DNA of 64,000 nt from the NCBI GenBank assembly GCA_035517115.1, contig DATIZL010000010.1:26993-90992 (forward strand), read 5' to 3'. Positions within the stretch are counted from its first letter, which is position 1; every line of letters begins with the position of its first letter. Shown here piece after piece: positions 1-8,279 of this stretch. Under the pieces are notes generated by a model. It did not search any database. It was not told where the DNA came from and saw only the letters and a list, made by a program, of their open reading frames with translations. This stretch comes from Hyphomicrobium_A sp035517115 (GTDB lineage: Bacteria > Pseudomonadota > Alphaproteobacteria > Rhizobiales > Hyphomicrobiaceae). The position numbers were made by a program, and so were the translations under genes.

Positions 1-1
1 C

Positions 2-736
2 GACCTCAAGATCTACAAGGGCACGCAATTTCCGGCGGCTTACCGCGGCGGCGCCTTCATCGCCTTCCACGGCTCCTGGAACCGCGCGCCCGGTCCGCAA
101 GGCGGCTACAACGTCGTCTTTCAACCGTTCGCCGACGGCAAGCCGTCGGGCGGCTACGTCGTGTTCGCGGACGGATTTGCGGGCGCCCACAAAGATCCCG
201 GACGCGCGGCGCACCGGCCGTCGGGCCTGGCGGTCGGCCCCGACGGCGCGCTTTACGTGAGCGACGACATGGCGGGCCGCATCTGGCGCATCACCTACAT
301 GGGCGATGGCGCCGAGAAGGGGATCGAGGCGGCGCCGAAATCGAGCCCGCACGCCGAGGCCTCGCCCGAGGTTCCTCCCCCGGAGGGCATTCATCCCGAT
401 GCCGGCGCCAAGCTAGCGCCGCCGCCCGGCGCGACGCAGGCGCAAGTCGAGCTTGGCGAGAAAATCTTCAGCGGCGAGGCCGCCGGCGCGACGTGCGCTG
501 GGTGTCACGGTGCGGGCGGCATCGGCACCCCGGTCGGCCCCGATCTGACCGCGGGCAAATGGCTGTGGGGGGACGGCAGCCTCAAGACCCTGGCCGCCAC
601 CATCAAGAGCGGCGTGCCCGAGCCGAAGCAGCATCCCGGCGCCATGCCTCCCATGGGCGGCGTGACACTGACGGAGGCGGAGCTCAACGCGGTCGCGGCC
701 TACGTCTGGGCCCTCGGGCATCGCAAGGGGGAGTGA
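2..736 (+). CDS. PQQ-dependent sugar (sorbosone-type) dehydrogenase with C-terminal cytochrome c domain, 5' truncated
   Basis: The reading frame is open from the left edge, so the N-terminus lies outside the window. The first ~95 visible residues are the end of a beta-propeller, with the motif FHGSWNR followed by RPSGLAVGPDGALYVSDD, typical of the soluble glucose/sorbosone dehydrogenase family that oxidises sugars or alcohols with PQQ. A Pro/Ala-rich linker leads to a ~90-residue class I cytochrome c domain with one heme motif CAGCH and a downstream Met-rich segment (AMPPMGG) likely to hold the axial Met. The fusion suggests direct electron transfer from PQQ to heme and on to the respiratory chain in the periplasm. 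Substrate cannot be told. A free-standing pqqA lies 20 kb away. Confidence 0.82.
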   Translation, partial: DLKIYKGTQFPAAYRGGAFIAFHGSWNRAPGPQGGYNVVFQPFADGKPSGGYVVFADGFAGAHKDPGRAAHRPSGLAVGPDGALYVSDDMAGRIWRITYMGDGAEKGIEAAPKSSPHAEASPEVPPPEGIHPDAGAKLAPPPGATQAQVELGEKIFSGEAAGATCAGCHGAGGIGTPVGPDLTAGKWLWGDGSLKTLAATIKSGVPEPKQHPGAMPPMGGVTLTEAELNAVAAYVWALGHRKGE

Positions 737-799
737 GGGCGCGGCCCTGCTTCCCTGCGCCCCTTTCTCCCCCCGGTGGCGCCTGCTATCTAGCGCGCC

Positions 800-2602
800 A
801 TGATCGACACCTCGCTCATCCGCAACTTCTCCATCATCGCCCACATCGACCACGGAAAATCGACCCTGTCGGACCGGCTCATCCAGCTGTGCGGCAGCGT
901 GCCGGAGCGCGAGATGAAGGAGCAGATCCTCGATTCCATGGACATCGAGCGCGAGCGCGGCATCACCATCAAGGCGCAGACCGTGCGCCTCGACTACAAG
1001 GCCAAGGACGGCCACACCTATCGCCTCAACCTGATGGACACGCCGGGGCACGTGGACTTCGCCTACGAGGTTTCGCGCTGCCTCGCTGCCTGCGAGGGCG
1101 CGATCCTGGTCGTCGATGCAAGCCAGGGGGTGGAAGCGCAGACGCTCGCCAACGTCTACCAGGCGCTCGACAACAACCTCGAGATCCTGCCCGTGCTGAA
1201 CAAGGTCGATCTCCCCGCGGCCGACGTCGACCGCGTCAAGGAGCAGATCGAGGACGTGATCGGGCTCGATGCCTCGCACGCAATCCCCATCTCGGCCAAG
1301 ACGGGCAAGAACGTGGAGGCGGTGCTGGAGGCGATCGTCGAGCGCCTCCCCGCCCCCAAGGGCGACGTGAGCCAGCCGCTGAAGGCGCTGCTGATCGACA
1401 GCTGGTATGACGCCTACCTCGGCGTCGTCGTGCTCGTGCGCATCATCGACGGCTCGCTGAAGAAGGGCCAGAAGATCCGCCTCATGTCGACCGCCGCCGA
1501 CTACCAGGTGGAGCGCGTCGGCATCTTCCGCCCCAAGCAGGAGATGGTCGATGCGCTGGGCCCCGGCGAGGTCGGCTTCTTCACCGCCGCCATCAAGGAG
1601 GTTGCCGACACGCGCGTCGGCGACACGGTGACGGACGCGCGCCGCCCCACGCCCGAGCCGCTCCCCGGCTTCAAGCCGGCGCAGCCCGTGGTGTTCTGCG
1701 GCCTCTTTCCCGTGGATGCCGCCGATTTCGCCAACCTCCGCGACGCCATGGCGAAGCTGCGCTTAAACGACGCGAGCTTCTCCTTCGAGACGGAGACCTC
1801 CGCCGCGCTGGGCTTGGGCTTCCGCTGCGGCTTCCTCGGGCTCTTGCACCTCGAGATCATCACCGAGCGCTTGGAGCGCGAGTTCGGCCTCGACCTCATC
1901 ACCACGGCGCCGAGCGTCGTCTATCACGTCTACCTGACGGACGGCACGAAGCTCGAGATGCACAACCCCGCCGACATGCCCGACCCCACGCGCATCGACC
2001 GCATCGAGGAGCCGTGGATCAAGGCGACGATCCTCGTGCCCGACGAGCACCTGGGCGGCGTGTTGAAGCTGTGCCAGGACCGGCGCGGGCGGCAGAAGGA
2101 CCTGACGTATGCGGGCAGCCGAGCCATGCTCGTCTACGAGCTGCCGCTCAACGAGGTGGTGTTCGACTTCTACGACCGCCTGAAGTCGATCTCCAAAGGC
2201 TATGCCTCCTTCGACTACCAGATGATTGGCTACGAGCCGGGCGATCTCGTCAAGATGCAGATCCTCGTCAACGCCGAGCCGGTCGATGCGCTGTCGATCA
2301 TCGTGCACCGCAGCCGTGCCGACGCGCGCGGCCGCGTCATGTGCGAGAAGCTCAAGGAGCTGATCCCGCCGCACCTGTTCCAGATCCCGGTGCAGGCCGC
2401 GATCGGGGGGCGCATCATCGCGCGCGAGACGATCCGCGCGTTGAGGAAGGACGTGATCGCCAAGTGCTACGGCGGCGACATCACGCGCAAGCGCAAGCTC
2501 TTAGAGAAGCAGAAGAAGGGCAAGAAGAAGATGCGCCAGTTCGGGCAGGTGGAGATCCCGCAGGAGGCCTTCATCGCCGCGCTGAAGATGGAAGAGAATT
2601 AG
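800..2602 (+). CDS. lepA: Elongation factor 4 (LepA), ribosome back-translocating GTPase
   Basis: The protein has 600 residues, the usual LepA length. It starts with the G1 motif AHIDHGKST, followed by DTPGH (G3) and NKVDLP (G4), then the EF-G-like domains and a C-terminal domain ending in a Lys-rich stretch (KQKKGKKKMRQFG) that is characteristic of LepA. LepA binds the ribosome and acts during initiation or on stalled elongation complexes. No Shine-Dalgarno sequence precedes the ATG. A -10-like TATCTA at 787-792 sits about 8 bases upstream, so a leaderless message is possible. It stands alone, 63 bases after the upstream dehydrogenase. Confidence 0.97.
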   Translation: MIDTSLIRNFSIIAHIDHGKSTLSDRLIQLCGSVPEREMKEQILDSMDIERERGITIKAQTVRLDYKAKDGHTYRLNLMDTPGHVDFAYEVSRCLAACEGAILVVDASQGVEAQTLANVYQALDNNLEILPVLNKVDLPAADVDRVKEQIEDVIGLDASHAIPISAKTGKNVEAVLEAIVERLPAPKGDVSQPLKALLIDSWYDAYLGVVVLVRIIDGSLKKGQKIRLMSTAADYQVERVGIFRPKQEMVDALGPGEVGFFTAAIKEVADTRVGDTVTDARRPTPEPLPGFKPAQPVVFCGLFPVDAADFANLRDAMAKLRLNDASFSFETETSAALGLGFRCGFLGLLHLEIITERLEREFGLDLITTAPSVVYHVYLTDGTKLEMHNPADMPDPTRIDRIEEPWIKATILVPDEHLGGVLKLCQDRRGRQKDLTYAGSRAMLVYELPLNEVVFDFYDRLKSISKGYASFDYQMIGYEPGDLVKMQILVNAEPVDALSIIVHRSRADARGRVMCEKLKELIPPHLFQIPVQAAIGGRIIARETIRALRKDVIAKCYGGDITRKRKLLEKQKKGKKKMRQFGQVEIPQEAFIAALKMEEN

Positions 2603-2621
2603 GCCGCGCTTCTCTCTAGGT

Positions 2622-2777
2622 GTCATCCTCGGGCTTGTCCCGGGGATCCAAGCTTCACTTCGCTCCCAATCTCTCGAGCCTGATGCGCTCTCGACGCTCG
2701 CGCCTAGAATGTCGCGGGCTGCGGCGCCGTAGGGCGATCGGCGAAAGGTGGATCCTCGGGGCGAGCCCGAGGATGCC
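2622..2777. repeat. Interspersed inverted-repeat element, type A copy 1 (GTCATCCTCGGGCTTGTCCC ends)
   Basis: The left end reads GTCATCCTCGGGCTTGTCCC and continues to GGATCC. The right end is its near-perfect inverted copy, ending CCCGAGGATGCC. The ~100-base interior is unlike the other copies. Two further copies lie at 8970-9089 and 63429-63562. No open reading frame for a transposase lies inside, so it is a non-autonomous palindromic element or intergenic repeat. The rest of the gap up to 2956 shows nothing else recognisable. Confidence 0.8.
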
Positions 2778-2956
2778 AAAGAGGCACGTGCTGCGCCGCA
2801 TTCGCGCGACGGATCGCGCGCGCTGCCAACGTTGTCCGGCACGGGTCGCTGGGGACCAACGCCTGCTTGCCGCCGTCCAGGAGCTCCGCTCGCCGCAGCT
2901 CTTGCTGGCCGCAGATCCGGATCGCGCGGCATGAGATCAATGGGAGCATTACACCG

Positions 2957-3286
2957 ATGAGAAAGCTCATTGTCCCGCTCTTGTGCTTAAGCCTGCTCGC
3001 GCCCTCGCTGCCAGCGGCGCCCGCCAGCGCCGCCCCGTTCGCGGCGCCCGCGGCCGCCGCGCACGACGGCGTCACGCTCGCCCGGTGGTGGGGCCGCGGC
3101 CCTGGGCCGCTCGGCATCTTCGGCGCCATCGTCGCCGGCACGCTCGTCGCCGCCGCCATCAGCGAGCACCGCGCGCACCACGAGGACATGGAGCACTGCG
3201 CCGCCGACTTCCGCTCCTTCGACTGGCGCACCGGCACCTACATCGACCGCTACGGGCGCGAGCGCGTGTGCCCCTATCTCTACTGA
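2957..3286 (+). CDS. BA14K-like small secreted or membrane-anchored protein
   Basis: 109 residues from the ATG at 2957, chosen because it opens directly into a signal peptide (MRKLIVPLLCLSLL, then Ala/Pro). A second hydrophobic segment lies around residues 50-65 (GPLGIFGAIVAGTLVAAAIS). The C-terminus, with CAADFRSFDWRTGTYI and then RYGRERVCPYL, matches the pattern of the BA14K family, in which two Cys flank an RS(F/Y)D..TGTY core. BA14K proteins are rhizobial and Brucella envelope proteins of unclear role, reported as immunogenic and lectin-like. A weak GGGAG lies 10 bases upstream. A strong terminator follows at 3313. Function is inferred from family resemblance only. Confidence 0.68.
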   Translation: MRKLIVPLLCLSLLAPSLPAAPASAAPFAAPAAAAHDGVTLARWWGRGPGPLGIFGAIVAGTLVAAAISEHRAHHEDMEHCAADFRSFDWRTGTYIDRYGRERVCPYLY

Positions 3287-3312
3287 CCGCGCGTTCGACC
3301 GCTGCTGACGAC

Positions 3313-3340
3313 AAGGCGCCGGTTTCATAGCCGGCGCCTT
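3313..3340 (+). terminator. Rho-independent terminator after the BA14K-like gene
   Basis: A perfect 10-bp stem AAGGCGCCGG / CCGGCGCCTT encloses the 8-base loop TTTCATAG, followed by TCGCATTT. It starts 26 bases after the stop codon. The remaining ~285 bases up to 3626 carry no gene I can support; they presumably hold the promoter of the next gene. Confidence 0.75.
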
Positions 3341-3626
3341 TCGCATTTCAAGAGGCCCACGGCGCATCGTCGCAGCGGGCACTTGCGCCGCATTCCTTTC
3401 ACGCACGCTTGCTACACACTCCGCAACTCGGCGCGGGGTGTCGCACGATACCCGCTGCAGACGCCGGTCCGGGGGACATACCGACGGCGGCCGAGGACTG
3501 CACGAGTGCGCAAAGCGCGGCGGCTGGCGAGAATGCGGCCGTCGATGCCGACCGCGCCGTGATCCGAAACGGGGGAAGCGCTGCACTGCAGCCGCCCCGG
3601 CAATCGCTACAAATCCAGGAGTGACC

Positions 3627-4376
3627 ATGATCAAGCGGCTCTCAACCGCAGCGATCGGCTGTGCGTTCGCGTTCTCGTTCGGCTCGGCTCAGGCGAGCCC
3701 CTACTTCGGCTTCGACGGGCGCCATTACGGCGAGATCGAGAACGCTCCCAACTTCGGGCGTCAGAAGGTGGAGCACGGCAAGCTCGATCACGCGGATGCA
3801 CCGCGCAAGTGCCTCAAGCCGGAAATCCGCGCCTTGCTGGAGAAGGTGGAGGACCTGTTCGGCCCCGTCGAGGTCATTTCGACGTGCCGTCCCGGCGCGA
3901 CCATCGCCGGAACGGGGCGCCCCTCGCGGCACGCCAGCGGAAACGCCGTCGACTTCGAGGCCGGCGGCAGGAAGGTCCAGATCCTGAGGTGGCTCGTCGC
4001 CAACAACCACACGGGCGGCACCATGACCTACTCGGACATGAGCCACATCCACATCGACTACGGCCCGCACTTCGTGTCGCTGGCAAGGCCATTGCCCGGC
4101 CTGCAGGTGGCGAGCAACAACAGCAGCAGCACCGGCACGAGCAGCGGCAGCAATAGCAGCAACAGCAGTAGCATCAGCAGCAAGAGCAGCAGCGGTGTTG
4201 CTCGCTATGCGAGCGGCTACTCGCGCTCATCCGAGGGAGACTCGCGCCGTTCCGCGGCGAGCTACTCGCGCCGCTATGCGGAGAGCGAATTGTCCTACGC
4301 CTCGAGCCGCTCGTACGGCGGCTCTTACGGCAACGCGGACTACAGCAACGGCTACGCCACGATCTATCGTCAGTAG
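3627..4376 (+). CDS. Secreted M15-family (DUF882-like) peptidase with Ser/Asn-rich tail
   Basis: 249 residues from the ATG at 3627, preceded by CAGGAG and opening with a signal peptide (MIKRLSTAAIGCAFAFSFG). Residues ~55-155 form a D-Ala-D-Ala carboxypeptidase-like M15 domain with the zinc-site motifs SRHASGNAVDF and HIHIDYG, so it probably cleaves or binds peptidoglycan peptides in the periplasm. After residue ~165 comes a low-complexity Ser/Asn/Gly tract encoded by repeated AGC/AAC codons, then a Ser/Tyr/Arg-rich tail; that half looks like an unstructured or wall-associated extension. A second, larger relative lies at 45955-47541. The catalytic assignment follows the family; the tail has no known role. 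Confidence 0.78.
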   Translation: MIKRLSTAAIGCAFAFSFGSAQASPYFGFDGRHYGEIENAPNFGRQKVEHGKLDHADAPRKCLKPEIRALLEKVEDLFGPVEVISTCRPGATIAGTGRPSRHASGNAVDFEAGGRKVQILRWLVANNHTGGTMTYSDMSHIHIDYGPHFVSLARPLPGLQVASNNSSSTGTSSGSNSSNSSSISSKSSSGVARYASGYSRSSEGDSRRSAASYSRRYAESELSYASSRSYGGSYGNADYSNGYATIYRQ

Positions 4377-4397
4377 CAGCGCGCTGAACTGCAGCTG

Positions 4398-4424
4398 GAG
4401 GCGCCGGGCCTAGCTCGGCGCCTC
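4398..4424 (+). terminator. Hairpin terminator after the M15-family gene
   Basis: A perfect 9-bp stem GAGGCGCCG / CGGCGCCTC with a 9-base loop lies 22 bases after the stop codon. No clear T-run follows, so it may be a weak or Rho-assisted terminator. A second short hairpin (AAGGCCCG / CGGGCCTT, 4543-4564) lies in the ~360-base stretch before the cold-shock gene. That stretch shows no supported gene and probably contains the long leader of the cold-shock gene. Confidence 0.5.
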
Positions 4425-4787
4425 TGGCGTATATGTGGTTGTAAGCTTGAAGCCTTGTCGCTCCAACCTCGCCACAATCGCGCGTATTGCGGATTGTTGC
4501 TGATCCTCGATCATATGCTCTGGGGCCGCCTTACGCGCGCACAAGGCCCGAGATTCCGGGCCTTCGGCGGTCACGTTGTAACCCTCGTAAGCGCCGCGAG
4601 ACGTGATCGAGCAGGACCTGCGGCGCCTTGCCTTTCGCCCTTCCCCGGTCCATATAGGGCCGATCGAACACGCCTTGGTTCACGATACGGCGGCGCGTAC
4701 GCGTCGAAACTGGACGTCTCCATCGCGCGATTTGATGTCCTCCGTCATCCGTCGGAGGGGATTGCCTTATTGCTTTGGAGGCATTGG

Positions 4788-4994
4788 ATGGCAAACGGCA
4801 CTGTGAAGTGGTTCAACGGCCAGAAGGGCTACGGCTTCATCCAGCCGGATGAGGGTGGCAACGACGTTTTCGTGCACATCTCCGCTGTCGAGCGCGCCGG
4901 TCTATCGACGCTGCGCGAGGGACAGAAGATCGGGTACGAGACCGAGACCGGCCGCAACGGCAAGGTCGCGGCGGTCAACCTGCGCCCTCTCTAA
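4788..4994 (+). CDS. cspA: Cold-shock domain protein (CspA family)
   Basis: 68 residues, the standard single cold-shock-domain size. It has the RNP1-type motif KGYGFIQPD and the RNP2-type motif DVFVHIS, which bind single-stranded RNA and DNA. The start at 4788 gives the canonical MANGTVKWFN opening and follows TTGGAGGC by 6 bases. The 400-base gap upstream allows a long 5' leader, as is usual for cold-inducible csp genes, though no transcript start is visible. Members of this family act as RNA chaperones that melt secondary structure. The exact paralogue (CspA or another) cannot be told. Confidence 0.93.
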   Translation: MANGTVKWFNGQKGYGFIQPDEGGNDVFVHISAVERAGLSTLREGQKIGYETETGRNGKVAAVNLRPL

Positions 4995-5018
4995 GAACCG
5001 CGGAGCATTTCCGCCTTA

Positions 5019-5044
5019 AGGGGAGCAGCCTCGTCTGCTCCCCT
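5019..5044 (+). terminator. Terminator after the cold-shock gene
   Basis: A perfect 10-bp stem AGGGGAGCAG / CTGCTCCCCT with loop CCTCGT lies 25 bases after the csp stop codon. It is followed by ACCATTATG rather than a T-run. It separates csp from infA. Confidence 0.6.
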
Positions 5045-5109
5045 ACCATTATGAGGGCAACGATGTCGGCGCCGCAGAAGCGGCAGCGTGCGGTCGCACA
5101 GGAGACTTG

Positions 5110-5394
5110 ATGGCGAAGGAAGAGATGCTGGAGTTCGAGGGCGTGGTCGCGGAAGTGCTTCCCGACGCGCGCTGCCGCGTGAAGCTCGACAACGGGCACG
5201 AGGTCGTCGCCTACACGTCGGGCCGCATGAAGAAGAACCGCATCCGCATCCTCGCCGGCGATCGCGTGACCATCGAGATGACGCCCTACGATCTCACCAA
5301 GGGCCGCATCAACTTCCGCCACAAGGACGTGCGCTCGGGACCCGGGCCGGCATCGCCGCCGCGCGCCGGCGCCGGCGGCATGCGCCGCCGCTGA
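5110..5394 (+). CDS. infA: Translation initiation factor IF-1
   Basis: The core reads MAKEEMLEFEGVVAEVLPDA and continues through the S1/OB-fold signatures HEVVAYTSGRMKKNRIRIL and DRVTIEMTPYDLTKGRI, diagnostic for IF-1, which occupies the A site of the 30S subunit during initiation. The ATG at 5110 is preferred over the adjacent TTG at 5107 because it gives the conserved MAKEE start. The protein has 94 residues against ~72 for most IF-1; the extra ~20 are a Gly/Pro/Arg-rich C-terminal tail. GGAGA sits just upstream at close spacing. It appears to be a single-gene unit. Confidence 0.95.
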   Translation: MAKEEMLEFEGVVAEVLPDARCRVKLDNGHEVVAYTSGRMKKNRIRILAGDRVTIEMTPYDLTKGRINFRHKDVRSGPGPASPPRAGAGGMRRR

Positions 5395-5661
5395 GCGCGC
5401 GCGCAATCCGCGCGATCTCAATCACTTCTCAAGACGATCTCGACGCCGCGCACCGATCGCAATCTCGCTCGCGTCGCCATCGGCATCCGCGGATTGCCCG
5501 TGCGCGGTCTTGAGCCGGCGCTAGATACAATTTCGCTCTTTTGTATCTAACGGATCTGACGGCTCGGCCCACGGCGGAATGCTGCGGACTCCTTTAAAGT
5601 TGCAACCACCCGACACAGTTCAGCCTAGGTTGCGCCACGCGAATCAGTCGGATTCGCGGGC

Positions 5662-6390
5662 ATGTGTGCATATCCCCGTTGGTACTCGCGTCGTTCAGTG
5701 GCGTCCGCGCTGGTCGGCGTTCTCGCTCTCATCCCGCTCATGCTGCTCTCCGCGCGCCACTCGGCCGCTGACCGCAGCCCTCCTCCAGACTCGCTGACGG
5801 GCCCCGCCCGCGTGATCGACGGCGACACCATCGAGGTCGCCGGGCGCCACGTGCGGCTCGAAGGCATCGACGCGCCGGAGCTCGCGCAGACGTGCGGGCG
5901 CGCGCTCATCGGCACGTGGCCCTGCGGCACGGCGGCGGCCGCGGCGCTCGAGACGCTGATCGGCGGTGCGCCCGTCACCTGCGAGAGCCGCGGCCTCGAC
6001 AAGTACGGGCGCACGCTCGGCATCTGCTTCGTCGCGGGGCGCGACATCAACGCGGAGATGGTGCGCCAAGGCTACGCCTGGGCGTTCGTCAAATACTCGT
6101 CGAGCTACGTGCAGCAGGAAGCGGAGGCGCGCGCGCTCCGCGTCGGCATCTGGCAAGGCAAGGCGGAGCCGGCGTGGGAGTTTCGCGCGCACCGCTGGGC
6201 CGGCGCCGAGCAGACGGCGCCCAACGGCTGCGCCATCAAGGGCAACGTGACCGCGCACGGGCGCATCTACCACATGCCGTGGAGCCCCTGGTACGGCCGG
6301 ATCAAAATGGACGAGGCCAAGGGCAAGCGCTGGTTCTGCACGGAAGCCGAGGCGTTGGCCGCCGGCTGGCGTCCCGCCGCCGTTCACTAA
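5662..6390 (+). CDS. Thermonuclease (SNase-like) family protein, membrane-anchored or secreted
   Basis: 242 residues. After a short Arg-rich N-terminus, residues ~14-33 form one hydrophobic segment (VASALVGVLALIPLMLL) acting as signal or anchor. The SNase OB-fold follows at ~45-165, with the motifs RVIDGDTIEVAG and RLEGIDAPE plus LDKYGRTLGIC and MVRQGYAWAF, which carry the expected acidic and Arg catalytic positions. A C-terminal ~70-residue extension (CAIKGNV, KGKRWFCTEAEALAAGWR) is common in rhizobial versions. The domain is a Ca-dependent phosphodiesterase in staphylococcal nuclease; activity here is inferred. The ~270 bases before it show no other gene. Confidence 0.82.
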   Translation: MCAYPRWYSRRSVASALVGVLALIPLMLLSARHSAADRSPPPDSLTGPARVIDGDTIEVAGRHVRLEGIDAPELAQTCGRALIGTWPCGTAAAAALETLIGGAPVTCESRGLDKYGRTLGICFVAGRDINAEMVRQGYAWAFVKYSSSYVQQEAEARALRVGIWQGKAEPAWEFRAHRWAGAEQTAPNGCAIKGNVTAHGRIYHMPWSPWYGRIKMDEAKGKRWFCTEAEALAAGWRPAAVH

Positions 6391-6506
6391 CGAAAGATGT
6401 ACAGTACAAAGACAAAGCGCGGCGATCCTTCGGATTTACCGTTCCTGAAGGGCGCCCCGCTAGCCTCCTCACTCCCTGGGAGGGGGTGAGGACCGTGAAC
6501 TTTACC

Positions 6507-7337
6507 ATGGCGAAGACGCTGGGCCGGACGATCGTCAGGCATCCCTGGTCGAGCCTGCGCGACGCCGCGCTGCTTTCGAGCTTCATGGCCTTCGCCGTGC
6601 TCGTGGCGTGGCGCTACGATCTCTTCGCGTTCCTGACGTCGCTGGCCGATCCGCGGCGCGAGATCTCGCCGCCGGAGACGGTGCTCCTCGTCGTCCTCTT
6701 CATCGTCTGCCTCTATACGTTCGTCGCCCGCAGGCTGGCCGAGCATCGCCTGGACCAGCTCGGCGCCTCCGAGCTTGCCGGCGAATTGCGCAAGCTGCGC
6801 GAGCTCGCCATGCAGGACCCGCTGACGCGGCTCCCCAATCGGCGCGCGCTGCTGGAGGCGCTCGAGACCGCCGTGGCCTCATGCAATTCCGGCGGCGATC
6901 GCCGCCACGCGCTCTTCATCCTCGATCTCAACGGCTTCAAGCGCGTCAACGATGTCTGCGGCCACAGCGTGGGCGATCACGTTCTGCAGGTGGTCGCCGA
7001 GCGGTTTCGCCACGTTGCGCGCCCGACGGACCTCTTGACCCGCCTCGGCGGCGACGAGTTCGCCGTGCTCTCCTATGACGTCGACAGGAAGGCGGCGGTC
7101 GCCATCGGCTATCGCTTCATGGATACCCTCGTCAACGGCATCTCCGCGGAAGGGCACCTGCACGATCTCGGCGTCGCCATCGGGGCCACCATTCTTCCCG
7201 ACGACGGCACGACCCCGGAGGCGATCCTGCACAACGCCGACCTGGCCATGTATCGCGCGAAGGCGCAGCAGGGCTCGGCACTCGCGTTCTTCGCCGCCGC
7301 TCCGGAAGATTTGCACCGCGTCCGCGAGGCCGGCTGA
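6507..7337 (+). CDS. Membrane-associated diguanylate cyclase (GGDEF domain)
   Basis: 276 residues from the ATG at 6507; a GTG at 6495, directly after GGTGAGGA, is an alternative start. Two transmembrane segments lie around residues 22-45 and 60-80, followed by a short linker and a GGDEF domain (~105-265). The active-site motif is intact (RLGGDEFAVLS). The product-inhibition I-site RPTD lies exactly five residues before it, so the enzyme should make cyclic di-GMP from two GTP and be feedback-inhibited. There is no obvious sensory domain beyond the membrane helices. The upstream gap contains a small inverted repeat (CCTCCTCACTCCC / GGGGGTGAGG) around 6470-6493. Confidence 0.88.
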   Translation: MAKTLGRTIVRHPWSSLRDAALLSSFMAFAVLVAWRYDLFAFLTSLADPRREISPPETVLLVVLFIVCLYTFVARRLAEHRLDQLGASELAGELRKLRELAMQDPLTRLPNRRALLEALETAVASCNSGGDRRHALFILDLNGFKRVNDVCGHSVGDHVLQVVAERFRHVARPTDLLTRLGGDEFAVLSYDVDRKAAVAIGYRFMDTLVNGISAEGHLHDLGVAIGATILPDDGTTPEAILHNADLAMYRAKAQQGSALAFFAAAPEDLHRVREAG

Positions 7338-7474
7338 GCCCCCTCAGAAGCCGGTTCTCAGCGCGCAGGACCCCTGCATGAAATCCAGGTACGGCGCCCG
7401 AGTTCGCTATGATTCGTTATCGGGCGGGATGCCGGACGGCGCGTGGCACCTAGTAGAAGCTCCTAAGGATCACC

Positions 7475-8137
7475 ATGTGCCCGTGCATGGAAGCGCCGAC
7501 AAGGAAAAGAGCCGTAAGCGAATCGGACCTGCAAACCCATTGGGACAAGGCCTACCGGGCCAAGGGCGAGGGCGGTGTAAGCTGGTTTGAAGAAAGCCCG
7601 GCCATCTCCCTCGATCTCATTCATGCCACGGGGGTCACGGCCGATGCATCGATCATCGATATCGGCGGCGGGGCGTCGCGGCTGGTCGATGCACTCTTGG
7701 AGGAAGGATTTGGGGCCGTCACCGTCCTCGATCTCTCCGGCGAGGCGCTCGAAAGATCCAAGGCCAGGTTGGGTGCGCGAAGCGCGAAGGCGAAATGGGC
7801 GGTCGCGGACGTCACCACGTGGGAGCCGTCCCAAACGTACGATGTGTGGCACGATCGTGCGACTTTTCATTTCTTGACCGATGAGAAGGATCGCGCCGCC
7901 CATAGCGAGCGTGTCTTGAGAGCCGTGCGCCCCGGCGGGCACGTCATCATCGGGACGTTCGCCTTGGACGGTCCTGAGCGTTGCAGCGGACTGCCCGTCA
8001 TGCGCCACGACGCTGCCTCGCTCGGTCGAATGTTGGGTCCATCGTTCGAGCCGGTCGAGAGCCGCGATCATGTCCATCGGACGCCGATGGGAACGATCCA
8101 ACGATTCCAATTCAGCCGCTTTCGGCGTTTGAAGTAG
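7475..8137 (+). CDS. Class I SAM-dependent methyltransferase
   Basis: 220 residues. The N-terminal region has the pattern LQTHWDKAYRAKGEGGVSWF, seen in a family of small methyltransferases that includes thiopurine- and tellurite-resistance-like enzymes. The SAM-binding motif I is IIDIGGGASRLVDALL. Motif II is VLDLSGEALE, and the post-motif region VRPGGHVIIGTFALDG is typical. The start at 7475 is the first ATG after a weak AAGGAT; an internal Met at residue 5 is possible. The substrate is unknown. It stands between the cyclase gene and a broken SRPBCC gene with no evident operon partner. Confidence 0.8.
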   Translation: MCPCMEAPTRKRAVSESDLQTHWDKAYRAKGEGGVSWFEESPAISLDLIHATGVTADASIIDIGGGASRLVDALLEEGFGAVTVLDLSGEALERSKARLGARSAKAKWAVADVTTWEPSQTYDVWHDRATFHFLTDEKDRAAHSERVLRAVRPGGHVIIGTFALDGPERCSGLPVMRHDAASLGRMLGPSFEPVESRDHVHRTPMGTIQRFQFSRFRRLK

Positions 8138-8279
8138 ACCTCACCCCCGCACGGATACGCGCGCTGCTTGGCAGCACTTCGGGGCTTCGCCGGCTGAAAC
8201 CGCCGGCGTGGAGGCGCGTATAACCCCTGAGCCGCCGCCTTGCCCATGTTGGCGGCCGACGAGAGGGAGCCGACAGACC

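Noticed and set aside
4122..4200. Repeated AGC/AAC trinucleotides resembling a microsatellite or small array
   Set aside because: The repeats lie in the Ser/Asn-rich tail of the M15-family protein in frame; they are coding low-complexity sequence and not a CRISPR or regulatory array.
4531..4794. Minus-strand frame upstream of the cold-shock gene
   Set aside because: 87 codons without ribosome site or domain; the stretch is better read as the csp leader and promoter.
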